Assembly (NCBI GenBank): GCA_028751875.1
Contig: CM054134.1
Span: forward strand, 48,397,623-48,461,622
From: Rapana venosa
Lineage: Eukaryota; Mollusca; Gastropoda; Neogastropoda; Muricidae
Length of the DNA: 64,000 nt
Direction of reading: 5' to 3'
Part shown: one piece after another, positions 12,076 to 25,234 of the stretch
Layout of the letters: each line of letters opens with the position of its first letter
How positions within the stretch are numbered: the first letter of the stretch is position 1
Program-made: the position numbers and the translations under genes
The notes under the pieces: generated by a model
The model's database searches: none
Seen by the model: only the letters and a program-made list of their open reading frames with translations
What the model was told of the DNA's origin: nothing

Positions 12076-12510
12076 TCAGAGAGCAACGATTATTGTCTCT
12101 CATATGAGCGAAAATGCGTCCCGCTGCCGTTAAGCACCTGTCAAGTCAGGCCCAACGCATCCGACTTCGGCGTAGGAGAGAATTGTTATATTTTAAGTCT
12201 TTCTGGAAAAAAAAAGAAAAAAAGTAGGAGAATGGACCAAGAAGGCAGAAAAAAATATACAAGGAGGAGGTGACAGGAAGAAAAAGGAACAAGGCAGAAA
12301 CAAAGAGAGGGATAGAAAAGAGGGATTTCCTAGCGCGTGATTTCCAGTTATTGTTGTGATTGCATTAACGACGTCCCAGCGGAGATTTCCGATGTAAGGA
12401 CTGATGATTTTCGGAAGGTGGGGGGATACTATTTACACTGACAGCCCCCCCCCCCCCCCACTCCACCCCCCCCCCCCCCACCCCCCCTCCGCATCCCCCA
12501 CAAGGGAACT
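12021..12510 (+). repeat. Dispersed repeat family R2 copy
   Basis: Head GAACGCTCAGAGAGCAACGA, then AAAATGCGTC, CTGTCAAGTCAGGCCCAACG, CTTTTTAAG-like and GGAACAAGGCAGAAACAAAG. Near 12340-12400 an extra stretch of about 60 bp interrupts the family order before the ACTATTTACACTGACAG end, which then runs into C-rich sequence (12447-12487). Confidence 0.75.
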
Positions 12511-12790
12511 GGTAGTGCTGTCATTATTTATTTTACTCCATTCTCTGTTATCAATCTCCTCATCCTTCCCAGATGTCCCCCATCAGGCGGACAGGGCGGG
12601 GTGTCCACAGCACATCTATCTCTAAAGAGAGGAGTCCAGGTTCTGCTGTTAAAGTCATCAAGTGTCACTGAAGGCCCGCGGTCGGTCCGCAAACTGTCCA
12701 CCACCACAAGCCAGTCAGGCTACTTGAGAATAACAAGACAGGTCAGACAACATCAAAGAGACACCTGGCCTGAAGACCAGTCAGTGAAAT

Positions 12791-12831
<41 letters not shown>

Positions 12832-15235
12832 CAGAGACAGACAGAGAGAGATAGAGAGAGAGACAGACAGAGAGAGAGAGACAGAGAGAGAGACAGATAG
12901 AGACAGAGAGAGAGAGAGAGGGGGGGGGGGGGGTAACCGACAGGTAAGAAGCTAAGATAGCATCCAAAGGCGGGGACGTACAGGTGAGGAGATAGCATCA
13001 GGGCGGAGACGCCACACCAGAAGAGACATCGCCAGGCAGGTCCCTCCCTCCCTCCCTCCTCCCCTCCCTCCCTCCCTCTCTCCCTCCCTACATCAAAGCC
13101 GGCTAATGGCCTGTGGTCAAGCAGTGTGGTGGTGACAACAGTACAGAACTGACCGTCTGTCTGTCTATCTTTCGCACTGCAGGCATAGCAGACAGGGCCA
13201 GTAAACAGAGATCAAAGTGACCGAAGAGAAAGGGAGCGCTGGCTGATAGGGAAACAAGAAGCCTTGGTTTTGAGGGGGGACAGTGGTGCGCTTTCTCTCT
13301 CTCTCTCCTCTCTCTTCTCCTCTCTCTCTCTCCTCTCTCCAGCGATAAGCCAGCTGACACCCCCCCCCCCCCCTTCCCACCCAGTCAGTAATTGACCCCA
13401 GGAGATAGGCAGGAGACTTGCAGGGGCAGCGTGTGTCAACCCAGGGCTTGACATGGACCTGTGAACAGGGCTGGCGGACATGACCAAGCAAGCTCTGCCT
13501 GGCTTAAGGATAGAGGCCATGTTCGTCTTTGATACAGCTTTTACCAGGCTTTTATTATTTCTTTTTAAAAAAATCCTGCTGGTTGGTCATAATCGTCACA
13601 GAAAAACCAAGCCACTTTGACAGAGAGAAGCAAACTGCGCCTAACAACAGAACGCAAATTGAAAATGTGCCTTTAACATGTCCCTGCTATCTGTTCTACA
13701 TCTCCTCTCTATTGTACGTACTGATGCAAAAGGGACGTTCGGTTTATGTGAGCTTGTTCCACTAGCCTTCCCCCCCACACGCACTCCTTCCTCTTTTTTC
13801 TGTTGTTTTGTTTGATCTTGCCAACATTGTAGCTTTTTCACACACAAAAGCGGTGATGTTTGCATAGACAAGGCCAGGCTATGTATGTATGTATGGGTGC
13901 TTTCGCAATAGTGACTTGAGGCAGACTGCGTGTTCATGAAAGGGGTTCACTGAAGGACCAGCTATTCAGGACATTGGGTGATCTTGAGGGCAGCTTCTTC
14001 ATTCCCTACACTGTTCGTGATGTAAATGATATGATGTCGTTGTCATCATCATCACCATCAGCAGCAGCAGCAGCAGCAGCAGTGGTAGAAGAAGAAGTAG
14101 TATCAACGTTATTATTATGATTATTGTCATCATTATTATTATTATCCTCATCATCATGCTCATAATCCTCTTCCTCCTCCTCATCGATACGATTGTTGTG
14201 AAGAGGAGGATAGTTCTAGAGGTGGAGTGGAAATGCACAAACTTGCACACACACAAATACCATATTTCTGTTAAGGCAACATTTTCGGCATATATAAAGT
14301 ACCATCAAAATAATGATAATGATAATATGGATAATAAGCGTTCAGAATCTGAATTCTGAGATCATCCAGCCATAACTGCCTCTTATTTTTACGTTTTATT
14401 ATGCAAAGAAAGAAAGAAAGAAAGACACATACATACAGATAGAAAGAAAAAGAAAGAAAGAAAGATAGCAAATGCAAAACGTATGTCGAAATAGCATGCT
14501 TGAAATTGACGTTTAGGAGCGGAGGAAAATTATGCTTTTCGGTATAATTCCGGAATTGTCTTCACACAGCAAGACATTCTGAAAGACGACCAATTCTAGG
14601 TTTTGTTCTGCACGCACATCACCGCACACAAATGTTTAAGGAATGCACACACCCAGAGAAAGAGAGAAAGAGAGAGAGAGAGAGAGAGGGGGGGGGGGGG
14701 GAGGAGAGAGTTATTTCATAATTCATCGAAAAAAAGGTCGGATCAACTCACAGAACACAAGTCGTTTGGAAAATCGGCCAAAGAACAGGCACTGGCGTTA
14801 TCCAATCAAGTCCTGCTACTGAAGCTGTATCCAATATCGCTCCACTGTCTGCGGGTGTAATCCGCGTGAAAAGGGCAGCTAGCCTAGCAGGTCTGTGAAA
14901 TGGCTTCCTACCTAACGCCGATGAAACCCCGTGACACTTGCACTGGGGGACCTGAAGGGCTTCTGTTCCCCAGTAATGACTGCAGCACACAGGTGGAACC
15001 CGTGATCACAGCAGGGGGCAGGCAGGCAGGCAGGCAGGCATGCAGGCAGGCAGCTAGTCCCCCTCCTCATAAATGTCACTGCTAGGATTTGCTGTATGTC
15101 TATAGATATGTTTTCCCTGCCTACTATGATTTAGGAGCCGCGATCACTACCACTAACCACTGCCACTCTCTCATGCCTGAGATCACCACTTTCACCTGAA
15201 GACTGAAGAGAGTGAGTTGGAAGGAGGTGGGGAGG

Positions 15236-15268
<33 letters not shown>

Positions 15269-17950
15269 TACTACTGATAGGTCTACAGGGGCGGGGAGAG
15301 TGAGGACGACGTGAGGGAGGGAGAGGAAGTGGAGTAGGTAGGGCCTCCACAGGGCAATCAATGAGCGATTAGCCTGACAGCTGTGTGCTACCTCTCCCCT
15401 CTGGCGTTCAGACCTCCCGGGGCTTTCAGCTTTTTGTCCACAGCACCGCCGGCCTCCTCCATGACGGCAGGGGTGTTCCATCAGCTAGACCCTTTGACAC
15501 CAGCGGCTGACTTCCAGCCCTCACCACTACACCCCCCTGTGTGGTGGCCCACTCTCTCCTCTCCTCCTCTACACCTGCCCAGTGCTTTCTCTTGCAGGGG
15601 GGTGTATGGTAAGGAGTCAACCCCCGTTGAGCAATAATGACGACTGTATGTTAGTCACGTCCAGGAGTTATTGTGTGTGTGTGTGTGTGTGTGTGTGTGC
15701 CCTTTTGTTCCCAGCAGTGCTTGTTCTGGTCAGTCATTATCACAGCTTGCCATGAAGGCGACCAAGACTGTGGCCAGTTCCCTTCATGATCAGGGTCAGG
15801 GGTGAAGTCAGCCACCCGTGCAACAACACTTTAGTGCACAGCGGTAGCTCTGTTACATGGGGGTTAATTCCAGGCCAAAACTGGACAAAGCACAGCTCCA
15901 GGTTTGACTTCACTTGTCAACAACAAAGTTAAAAATTCCACCACTTGACCCCAGCTTGGCTGGGTGGCTTGTGACCCAGATACACGTGTAAGAGAGGCGT
16001 TAACCCTTCTTGTATACATACAGCTACTGCATGGGAGAAAAAAGTCTACTTCAATGAAAGCATTGCCAGTGGAGCAAAATCCATAGATTAAGCATCTACA
16101 CTGTAACAATACAGCTAAACTTGCAGAACCAAAATATCAACTCTAACTCTGGCTTAAAACTGTAGTGTTGAACAGAGTGTACAGATTAGAACATGTGATA
16201 ACAATCCAATAAATCATTCTCTTCAAAATAGTTGTCGAAGCTTAGGTGGCTAGACTAATAAACAAGCAGACTGTCCTTTTATTTTCAATGAGTTGAAGGG
16301 ATTGCAGGGAATGATCTGAACACGATATAACTTTTCCGTAAAGCATTCTCAGGATCGCCTAGCTGTAGGGCTGCATAAATAGATTCCACTTTTCTTTTCA
16401 ATGTGTCGAGGTGTGCACTCAGGGAAGGCTATAAACATGTTGTGATTTTCCAATAAAACATTCCTAGGAGGCTGACGTATCATAGCTCAACTACATAAAC
16501 AGATTTCCCCCTTTTGTCATTTAAAAAAAAAAAAGCAAACATTAGTCTCGCTCTAAGAGTTGGATTTTATGGCAAATAGCATACAGTTTAAAAGCGGACA
16601 GGTTGATGACAAGAAAGAAATATGGAGCCAGGCAGTTACCGCTTTATCGTGAGTCATCTCAACCAACATGCAACGATTTTTCAAATAGGAAACCGCAGAA
16701 GGCATCGATAAAATCGAGAACTATCAGAAAACAAAACATGCATTGTTCAGGACAGGAGCTAGGAAGAGTGGAGCTGAAAGGAAAAGATGGTGGATTTCTA
16801 AAGCTTGTCAGCATGTGATATCACTAGCACTTCACAATGGTTTTATTTCACGAGACTGCGGGAACGGCGAACATGATCACAACATGGGCTGAAGACAGCC
16901 TGCAGGTGAAAGGGACTAAGAGAATGGAGCGGATGATACGCTCCATCACTGGCGCTCTTATCCCCGTGTTCATCAACACTCCTGTGGACAACAAATAGAA
17001 CAGTGATCCAATCGGTGTTCCCTGACACTTCCTTTAGGAGAGAGAGAGAGAGAGACTTACTGGTAGGGTGCCAGTTGTGGTAAGGCCCTCGAGCACACAG
17101 CAATAAAGCCAACAAAGCAGACATTCAAAACAGCCCAGGCAGAATCGGTGTTCAAAACGGCGTTCAATAAAAGGAAGCACTTTTAAAGATAACGCCAGCA
17201 GTGGGCTTCAGTTTATGGGTAGAATGATGATAATTCTGAATTCGGAACGTTAAGCTGATTAAAACAAAATTAGAGGAAAATCAGGTTAAACTTCAGCTGT
17301 TGTTCTGTGATCTGATAAGAGAGAGAGAGAGAGCAAGAAAGAGAGAGAGAGAGAGAGAGAGAGGGAAGGGGGGGGGGGGAGGGGTGGTGGAGTTGTAGTG
17401 ATGGCGAGGGAGAGAGGGTCTCTTTCTGTTGTTGCTACAATTGTTGTTGCTGTTGTTGTGCGGCTATATATTTATTAAGGAGTGGAAAGATGGTAGGTTT
17501 TGAAAGAAAACTGCCGACGTGTAAACTGCAAGATAGTAGTAGACAATGTCGGCAAGCTTGAGTTTACATATTATTATTTCAAAGTGTCCGTGAACTCTCT
17601 CTCTCTCTCTTCTCTCTCTCTCTGTGTGTCCCTTGTGGGCTTACAAATCACTTGTTATAAATTTGTAACATTTCGACCACACCAAAGCTTGCTTGCTCGC
17701 AGGTCATGCAGCACCAGTCCAGGCCCGTTATCGCCAGATGGTGAGCAGGTAAGAAGGTGGGTGGGTGAACGAGGAACTGACCAGGTAGTGACCATAAAAC
17801 TTCTGTCCAGCCCCACAGGGACTGAGTGGCCGACAGTTATGACTGGTCGTGTTGGACTGGAGAGGAACTGTCCCCTGGTCAGGGTTGGACCCCTTGAGGT
17901 GGTTCGGTGCATTCGTTATCGCTTCGGTTTAAGTGGACATGCTGGCTGAA
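12511..17950. other. Intergenic; no gene recognised
   Basis: Contents: GA/GACA array at 12792-12934 with a G12 run, CCCT array at 13041-13088, CT tract at 13290-13340, CAT/CAG/ATT triplet cluster at 14040-14187, GAAA tracts near 14404-14465, GA plus G-run at 14656-14702, GGCA array at 15015-15053, a roughly 30-base G-run at 15238-15265, (TG)n at 15672-15698, and GA plus G-run at 17320-17383. The 149-codon plus-strand frame at 17500-17949 has no motif I recognise. Confidence 0.5.
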
Positions 17951-18116
17951 TGGAGTTAGATATACCTCCTTACCGTCACCCCTACAGTCATAAAACTGTG
18001 TTTGTGATATAACCAAGTTTCACTGCCTATCACTGGTAAGCAAGTCCTACAGATATGTGAAAGCCCAGTAAGTAGACTAGCTAGTTTGAACTGCGGTTGT
18101 GCCTATCTTTTCATAA

Positions 18117-18190
18117 AAATAATAATAATGATAATACATGGAATTAATATAGCGCCATATCTTGCAAAAACCCAATCAAAGCGCTTTCTT
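18117..18190 (+). repeat. (AAT)n-TATATAGCGC tail element
   Basis: AATAATAATGATAATA followed by TGGAATTAATATAGCGCC and TCTTGCAAAAACCCAATCAA. It abuts the R3 copy that starts near 18215, an arrangement not seen at the other copies. Confidence 0.7.
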
Positions 18191-18214
18191 TCATCCCACT
18201 CGTTTGGCCCAGGC

Positions 18215-18545
18215 CAAAAGCTGTGTCAGTTATTGATGTCAGCTCATTGCCAAGGCCTACATTAAAATGTTGTTATGTTTAAAATGTTGTGTTGAGATTG
18301 CCTTCAGCCATGACAAGCTCTTAACATAACAACCTGCACTCTCCTTATAAGGAGAAAAAATCCTCTAAAGTCGGAGTATGGCTGCCTATGTGGCGAGGTA
18401 CTTGAAAAGAGTCATACACGCAAACTTCTCACCCGGTGCACTTCCTATCTCACAGTGATTCCCAGGTGGGATGAGTGAGTCAGAGTGCATGTTCTGGGTG
18501 ACCCCCAGGGTGTAAAGCTGGGGAACGCACAACAACACAACAACA
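18215..18545 (+). repeat. Dispersed repeat family R3 copy
   Basis: Landmarks in order: GCCAAGGCCTACATTAA, GCCATGACAAGCTCTTAA, GGAGTATGGCTGCCTATG, CTCACAGTGATTCCCAGG, GGTGACCCCCAGGGTGT and CTGGGGAACGCACAACAACA. It is the clearest forward copy with the one at 23800-24115. Confidence 0.8.
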
Positions 18546-18951
18546 TCCCACTCGTTCACATGCAGCCAGTTACAATTAATAGTTTTACAAATTCAAATGT
18601 ATACACACACGCGCACGCACACACATAAAGGTTGTACACCCAGGCAGGGTGATGGGGTTTTGGCTGTTGAGGGCGGGGACAAAAATGAGATGGAACAAGA
18701 GGGGAGAATCTTAGGTTTGAAATACATGTGTCTTGAGGCTGGATTTAAAAGCGTCAAAAGTAGGCTTTTGGCGAAGGGAGAGAGGGAGGTCATTCCATAT
18801 CGATGGACCAGAAACAGAAAGAGCGAAGGCCAACGGTGGACTGGTTGAATCTAGGTATTCTTAAGCACAAGGTATTTGCAGCAGAGCGGAGAGAACGAGG
18901 AGTGTACAGAAGAAGACATTCACAGAGGTAGGAAGGTGCTGTTTTAAATGA

Positions 18952-19245
18952 ATAATAATAATAATAATGTATGGAATTTATATAACGCTGAATCTCGTAA
19001 AGCAACAAATCAAAACGCTCAGACGACTTTTTTTTTTTTATCGAGGATAATGGAATAAGCACTCATGTGCTTTTTTACATCCAGTCCCCGTGTGTATGCG
19101 GTTTTTGTAAATTTTGTCATCTGTTCCCACCGGCACACAATGGCCTACTCTTTCGAAAAGCGGAACGTGTGCGCAAGATGTTCTGCATGCGTTCGCACAC
19201 GGAGCCACGGTTTATAGTCTCATCCGAAGGATGTTTTGTGGAGGT
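18952..19245. repeat. AATAAT-GCGC tail joined to inverted tRNA-SINE body
   Basis: Plus-strand (AAT)n and GGAATTTATATAACGCTGAA at 18952-19020. An inverted tRNA-SINE body follows (about 19040-19240), read on the minus strand from CTTCGGATGAGACTATAAAC to GCTTATTCCATTATCCTCGA. The two ends meet at a T-run, so this is a nested or composite insertion. Confidence 0.75.
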
Positions 19246-19699
19246 CTTTGTAACAAAGGGTACTGATCTTATAGTTTATTCTCTGTGGCACAGGCAACCA
19301 ATGGAGAGATCCCAATAGAGGAGTGATGTGAGGACTAGTCGAGCTGCAAAGTTTTGTGTACGTTGAAGGGAGTGGATAGATGATGCTGGCAGACCAACCA
19401 GAAGAGAATTGCAAACAATCTTTGCACAGGCTGCCACGATAGTAAGCTCCCTTCCCTCACCTACACACAGACACTGCTCCCACCCTCTTCTCTGCAAAGT
19501 TTTAGATCTTAGTCCTCTCACTAAGATCTGGGTTCGGTGTGGCTGCTCTGAGAACATGTTTTCTGGGACTGATTGCATCCAGTGCTGGTGTAAGGGTGTT
19601 CTACAGCCTACTGATTCGATTCAAGCAGCAACAACTGAACTATTAAACCAGTGTGGTGTGTTGTCTTCTGCGTTGGCGCGATTTTCACAGACAATTCCT

Positions 19700-20945
19700 G
19701 TTGATTGATTATTGACGCATACGCAGGATATTACTGAAAAACCCTCTCGATGTATTTTTCAGGACAACTACAAAAATAAGATATCACCTCAAGATAATTA
19801 ACGTTAGATACGGACTAAACGCGTTGCTTACTGAACAAGTGTGCCAAATCATCAAACCAAAGCCATGTTCTGTATAAAAGTCTGCTGACATCAAATTCAG
19901 AAAGGAAAACTGGCTTAATGTAGCAGTGCAATAAAAACCCAGTGAAATTGCTTGAACAATTTTCCAGGGAGCTATCAGTGATGATGGAAGAGGGAAATCA
20001 TGGGAGAAAGATGCACTTACAACACTGCAGAATAAACGGGGAAACCGTTAATTTTACAAACACCCAGGCTCTGATACGCAACAACTGACATACTTGGAGG
20101 AATCTGATAAAGAGTTCGTCAGTGCTGGGGCCCAAGAACTTCTCAGAGAACACCTTCATGCCAATTTGTCCGGAGGTCCAGCGACCTGTCTGTCATGAAT
20201 TGATAGACCCCACTGGGTTGTCGGGTCTATGGAGGCCTTATAAAGATAATCTCTTCCATCCTGACTGGGATTCGAACCCATGACCCTCGGATTAAGGGTC
20301 AATCAGTTGTTATACTCTTCAGCCAACAAGACCCTGGTTTTTCAGTGCAGATTAGGATTCCCACAACTCTGACGTTTACTTCCCCTGCTACCTAAAGGGA
20401 GCCATGTCGATTGTTCTCTTGTTTACACGTCAGTTTACCTACAGACTTCCCCTCCTTTTTATGGTAGAGCCACTCCCTCCCTAAGGGATGTTAGTATTGT
20501 GAAGTCCCCTCGCCTTCAAGTTCACACTTGACTTTCAAGTCTCTGTTGTTGATCTCCCACATTGGTCCAGCTGTGTGAGTCAGTATCAAGTGGATGCTAA
20601 TTCACCTGATCAGCCTACAGGAGGATTCTAGAAATCCCCTGTGTCAATATTAACGAGTCCTTTTACCATGTGACACCATACTTAAGAGTGACGGTTATCC
20701 TTGCACAATTATACCTGGGATAAGCCGAAACTCAAACCCAGCTGGGGATGATTTGCCGAGCCATTATTCCCTTCTGGAGAGATTTGTACGAGTCCCAGGC
20801 ACATACGGTCCCCAAATCTTCCACTCCAGTCTAACTACAGTATCAACGCACGTGCGGAATGAATGCTGGCAGAAATCCAGGAGATTCCCAAAATACCTGG
20901 TTTGACGGAAGTCGATTTGTGTTTTCAACTTCAGAGAGATTTATG
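19700..20945. other. Unique-looking intergenic DNA
   Basis: No tandem repeats and no exon I can defend. A piece around 20190-20330 contains GATTCGAACCCATGACCC, resembling a tRNA B-box region inverted or decayed, but no cloverleaf can be drawn. Confidence 0.4.
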
Positions 20946-20949
20946 AATT

Positions 20950-21245
20950 GCCTAACGCCTCAGTGGTCGGAGCACTCGCTTTCCCCCAGCCAAGTTAAGC
21001 AGCGTCGAGCGTGGTTACCAGTTGGATGGGTGACCGTTTGCGCGCCTTGGCTTCAGTACAGTTCCCCCAGTTCACCCAGCTGTAAATGGGTACCTTCCCT
21101 CTTTAGGGTCAGGGAAGGTAAAGCAGCGAGGGAGAGGAGATGGGCGCCGCCCTCAATATGCTGGCCCTAGAGAAGTGAGGTCTCTGACACCTTGCTCCCC
21201 TACGACCTTATAGGTTATGGGACTCCTTTACCTCCTTTACCTAAC
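20950..21245 (+). repeat. tRNA/5S rRNA chimeric SINE, near-complete copy
   Basis: The 5' end resembles a tRNA A-box region (CTCAGTGGTCGGAGCACTCG). It is followed at 20992-21036 by sequence close to the 5S rRNA internal promoter: AAGTTAAGCAGCGTCGAGCG, then GTTGGATGGGTGACCG. Established 5S genes have AAGCTAAGCAGG and TGGATGGGAGACCG at the matching places. The body (CAGCTGTAAATGGGTACC, GGAAGGTAAAGCAGCGAGGG) and the end TATGGGACTCCTTTACC follow. It is not autonomous; transcription would be by RNA polymerase III and mobilisation by a partner LINE, which is inference. Confidence 0.85.
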
Positions 21246-21269
21246 GCCCGTTTCTGTCCAAGTGGTTGT

Positions 21270-23790
21270 AGTAGCAGGGACAGAAGAAATAGCAGTAGTA
21301 GCAGCAGTAGTGATAGAAGAGGGAATACTAGTAGAAGCAGCATCATTGTTGTTGTGCTTGTTGCTGCTATTTATGGCTGTAGACATTAGATATGGCCATT
21401 TACTTAGGCAGTATCCATTGCAAACAAGATTGACTTCTGTCTGTCTGTCTGTCTCTGTGTGACACCTGGGTATCAGTGACAATAAGATGCACAGCCACGA
21501 TACAGTTCCCTTCACCTTTGCCACCACAAAGTCCGCGCAAAGGAGTGAAGGTGTGTGAGCTGTGTGTCTGCAAGGACTAACACTTAATTTAATGGATACA
21601 TCTTTTCTCGTACGCCCTACTCGTGTCACATGATACAGGGACTACAACTGGTATTCTGCTGGGTGTGGTTCCACTCTTTCGTTGTTGTTTGTTTGTTGTT
21701 GGTTTGTGCGGTGAGTGAAAGGTTGTTGTTGGGTTTGGGGGTGGAAGGGGATATGCATATTTTGCACTAACGCCTATTTAAGCATGCTTTCTTTTGGTGG
21801 GGGGGGGGGGGGGGGGGGGGGGAGGTTTGGGTGTGTGAGTTTTGAATTTGCCTCAGAAGTTAGCCGTGGGTATAAAGAAAACACAGAACATGATTATGTA
21901 GATATGCAGGTGTCATCTATGTTTACATACAATACATACACACACACATTTTCGTCTATTTCGCGCGCGCGTGTGTGTGTGTGTGTGCGTGCGTGCGTGC
22001 GCGCGCCACTAATACAAGTTAGTGAATATATTGACATGAAGTCGGGGCTGAAAAAGTGCAGGTCATACAGTGTAATTCTAAAAAGAAAAACAACCCAAAA
22101 CAAAGCAAAACACTGACCAAGTCCAGCTGCCTGTGGACATTCTATGAATCCCCCATAAAGGTGTATAGCCTACTCAGACACAACTGCATCCACAAACAAC
22201 AGCCAGCCATTTACCATACAATTCCATTCTTGCCATATATAATATAGTTTTATACTTCTGTCATTCAAACGGGTCATTCATGTTCTCTGCATCCAGCCGA
22301 CCACGACAGCCACATCAGAGGGTTTTCCTGGGTTTAACACATTGTAGACACTACACACGTGTGGCCTTATGCCACACTATAATTATTTACCATAATCGCT
22401 TGAGATGTGCGTCAAGTTATCCAAAGTCTCCAAGAATGTTGCAAGCAGTACCACAATTTTTACAAGTCATTCCACCGCCTGTTTCAATGTATAATTATAT
22501 TGTAGGGAACCCGGAAGAAGGTGTGTGCATATTGAAAATAAGGGCATAAAAAGCCAAGAACATTGATTGTAAAAGAATGAACGTCTTATTTATCAAAATT
22601 GTTCAAGCGCTCTTTTCAAAAGCCTGAAGCAGAACACACCCATAAGCAGGTGATCAAATTCTTACAATAAACCTACCGTGTTTGCGTTATCTCTAGGCAA
22701 AACTGCCAGCCGTCCTGACTACCAGTGAACTATATAGGCCTAGAGGTTAGCCTCACACTCCACAGTTTGACGTGAGGTAGGTTCAGATTTCATAGTCCCT
22801 AACAGTGGAGTGTCTCTTTCGGTCATAGCAAAAGGGAGGGCCGTGTGGCCAGGGCCCGATTTGCCAGGAAATAAAGGCCTGTTATTAGCTGGCCGTGAAA
22901 CCCTAGACATGGCACTCACACCCTGTCTTTAGCAGACCTTTCCACCCATCAGTCATTTCCATGAAGACGTGCTGATTGTACCCCCAAAACTTCGACCACA
23001 TTTTTTGCATACCTGTATCAATTCACCACAACAGTCCATCATTTTCTCTTTTTGAGAGCGAGAGCGAGAGAGAGAGAGAGTGCAAAATAAGCACAAGTAC
23101 AGGAGAAAAAACCCGTATAATCAAAGCGGTGGTTTGATGGCTGCAGAAGACAACACAGCACTGCTCGCTGCTGCAGATTAAGAGGGCTGGATCTCCATAA
23201 TGACAGCCTGCTCTTGTTCTGCCACGACGATGTGCCCAAAGTGACAGCAACAAAAACCCATTTGTTCTGTCAAGGTAACAAAGGCAGGGTTTCCATTCCC
23301 CCCAGAGGTTAATGGACTGTACCGGTGATTAGCTGCTTGCCCCGACTCCATTTCTGGGGTATGTGGGCTACACCTCTCTCCCTCCACCTTTGCCTCAGAC
23401 CTGTTGTCGCTCTCTTGTCGACTTCCTGTCGGCAAATCCTGTTGTCGCTTCAACCGCAGTGTCAGGAATGTGCTACAATGGAGGGGTACTAAGCAAAAGC
23501 AGTTTTCTTCAAAACGGATATTACTGAATAAATAGAGGGAGAGGGTGTTCTGGAGGAAAATAAAATAGGTGCGACTTCTGACGTAATAATAGATGAGCTA
23601 GTGTTTGCTGAACTCAAAGACAGAAAGCTGAAAAAGGGAGACTACTGCTGTATGTGCCCCCCCCCCCCCCAAAAACAACAACAACCAAAAAACAAAAAAA
23701 ACAACAACAAAACACCCCAAAAACCCAACCCTAATTTGCCGTCTATTTTGAAGGCACCAAACAGGCAGGTAGCAGCACACTGTAGACACA
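21270..23790. other. Intergenic; no gene recognised
   Basis: AGT/AGC triplet-rich sequence at 21270-21370, a G-run of about 24 at 21799-21822, CA and CGCG/TG alternation at 21935-22008, a GA tract at 23060-23080, and C14 with A-rich sequence at 23657-23720. The rest looks unique. The minus-strand 91-codon frame at 23178-23453 shows no family motif. Confidence 0.45.
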
Positions 23791-23799
23791 CCTGGCCCA

Positions 23800-24115
23800 G
23801 ACCACAAGCCTGGTCCATTATTGATACAAGCTAAGTGGCAAGGCCTGCATTAATATGTTGTTATGCTTTCAAATGTGACGTTTATATCGTCGTCAGCCCT
23901 GACAGGCTCTTAAGCATAACAACATGTGCTCTCCATCAAGGAGAACAGATCCTCAGAAGTTGGGAGTTTGGCTGCCTATAGCAGGGAACTTGAAACCGAT
24001 CACGTATGCAACATTTCTCACAGTGGTTTCCAGGGGTGGTGAGCAAGTCGGTGTGCATGTACTGGGTGACCCCTAGGGTGTTCTGCTGGGGAACGCACAA
24101 CAACATCAACATAGT
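23800..24115 (+). repeat. Dispersed repeat family R3 copy
   Basis: GGCAAGGCCTGCATTAATAT, GCCCTGACAGGCTCTTAAGC, GGAGTTTGGCTGCCTATAG, GGTGACCCCTAGGGTGT and GGGGAACGCACAACAACATC, in the same order as the copy at 18215-18545. Confidence 0.8.
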
Positions 24116-24749
24116 TATAACCAGGATTTTAATTCATTGTTCTGCAAGTTGAAACGTGCCCATACATACCGCCAGCTGAAATGGCCAGATGTTAAGGCGT
24201 GCAGGTAATTATATCCCACATTAATTTTGTGTTGCACACAATACCACGATCCTTGGACCAGGACAAAAGTGTCAGACCACTTTGAAGAAGTGAAAACTAA
24301 GCATGGTAATAAGAACCCTGCAAAGAAACGTGATCAAATAGCGAAACTTTAGCATACACATTATGACAGGTTCACTTCATACCTACTGCCCCACTTCGCT
24401 TTAACACTACATCAAGGGTATTCTCTCTCAAACACACACACCTCCTTGTGTTTGAAGCCTCAGCAACTTTTCTGCTTTTAATTTCAGATAAAAGTCGTCC
24501 TTATCCAGGTGTGCGTGCGTGCGTGCGTGCGTGCGTGTGTGTGTGTGTGTGTGTTGGTGCTTTTGCTTATTGTTTGTTTGCTTAGATTTTGGTTTTTGTT
24601 GTTGTTTATGCCGTATTTTCTTTTCAATCTGCTTACTTAAAGGCTTGTCAACGTGTTTTCCCCCCAAAAGGATTGTTTCTTTCGGTAATAGAACGTCAAA
24701 CATATTTAACAAATATACATAATTTATTGTATACCACTTTAAGTCACGG

Positions 24750-24945
24750 CAGATTTTTCTGCGTGAAAATCGGGCTGTTCTCCCCGTGGAGAGCGTGACG
24801 CCGCAAGAGCAGCGCCACCCATTTTTTGTTCCCCTTTTTCTATCTTCAACTGTTTCCTTATCAGAGTGGCTTTTTTTTCTATATTTTGCCAGGGACAGCT
24901 CCCTTGTTACCGTGAGTTTTTTACGTGCACTAAATAATTAAACAC
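24750..24945 (+). repeat. R4 element ending with TTACGTGC motif
   Basis: TTTTCTGCGTGAAAATCGGG, CAGCGCCACCCATTTTTT, TTTTGCCAGGGACAGCTCCC and GTTACCGTGAGTTTTTTACG. The same order appears at 55205-55385 and, inverted, at 61240-61460. A (CA)n tract follows at 24942-24960. Confidence 0.65.
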
Positions 24946-25234
24946 ACACACACACACACAGAGGCACATACGCACTCACCCACAGAGCAAAGTAAAACCA
25001 GGTTTTCAGTGTTTCAGTAGCAGTTCTGTTGATAATGCAACCAAAAACAAAATCCATTGAAGTTAGACACGGACACAGCTGTCGTAGGGCCAAAGAAAAT
25101 CATTACACAAGTTTTCCTTGAGAATGGTATGGATGAGATGTAATTCTATCGCTTCTTAGGCAAAACACTGACGCAATCACATGTTCAACAGTTACCAGAC
25201 GGTGCCGTACAATTCATAAAGTATATTCAGCGGG

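Noticed and set aside
11662..12273. 203-codon plus-strand frame
   Set aside because: It crosses a G-run, two triplet tracts and the R2 element; no domain was seen and the composition changes at each repeat border.
17500..17949. 149-codon plus-strand frame as a possible gene
   Set aside because: It starts in non-repetitive DNA but includes a CT tract and shows no family motif, signal or splice pattern I can support. The opposite strand is also open across the same interval.
20859..21170. Frame ending in AARERRWAPPSICWP, seen again on the minus strand at 56156 and 61571
   Set aside because: The shared peptide comes from the chimeric SINE body, which is open by chance in several copies but broken in others.
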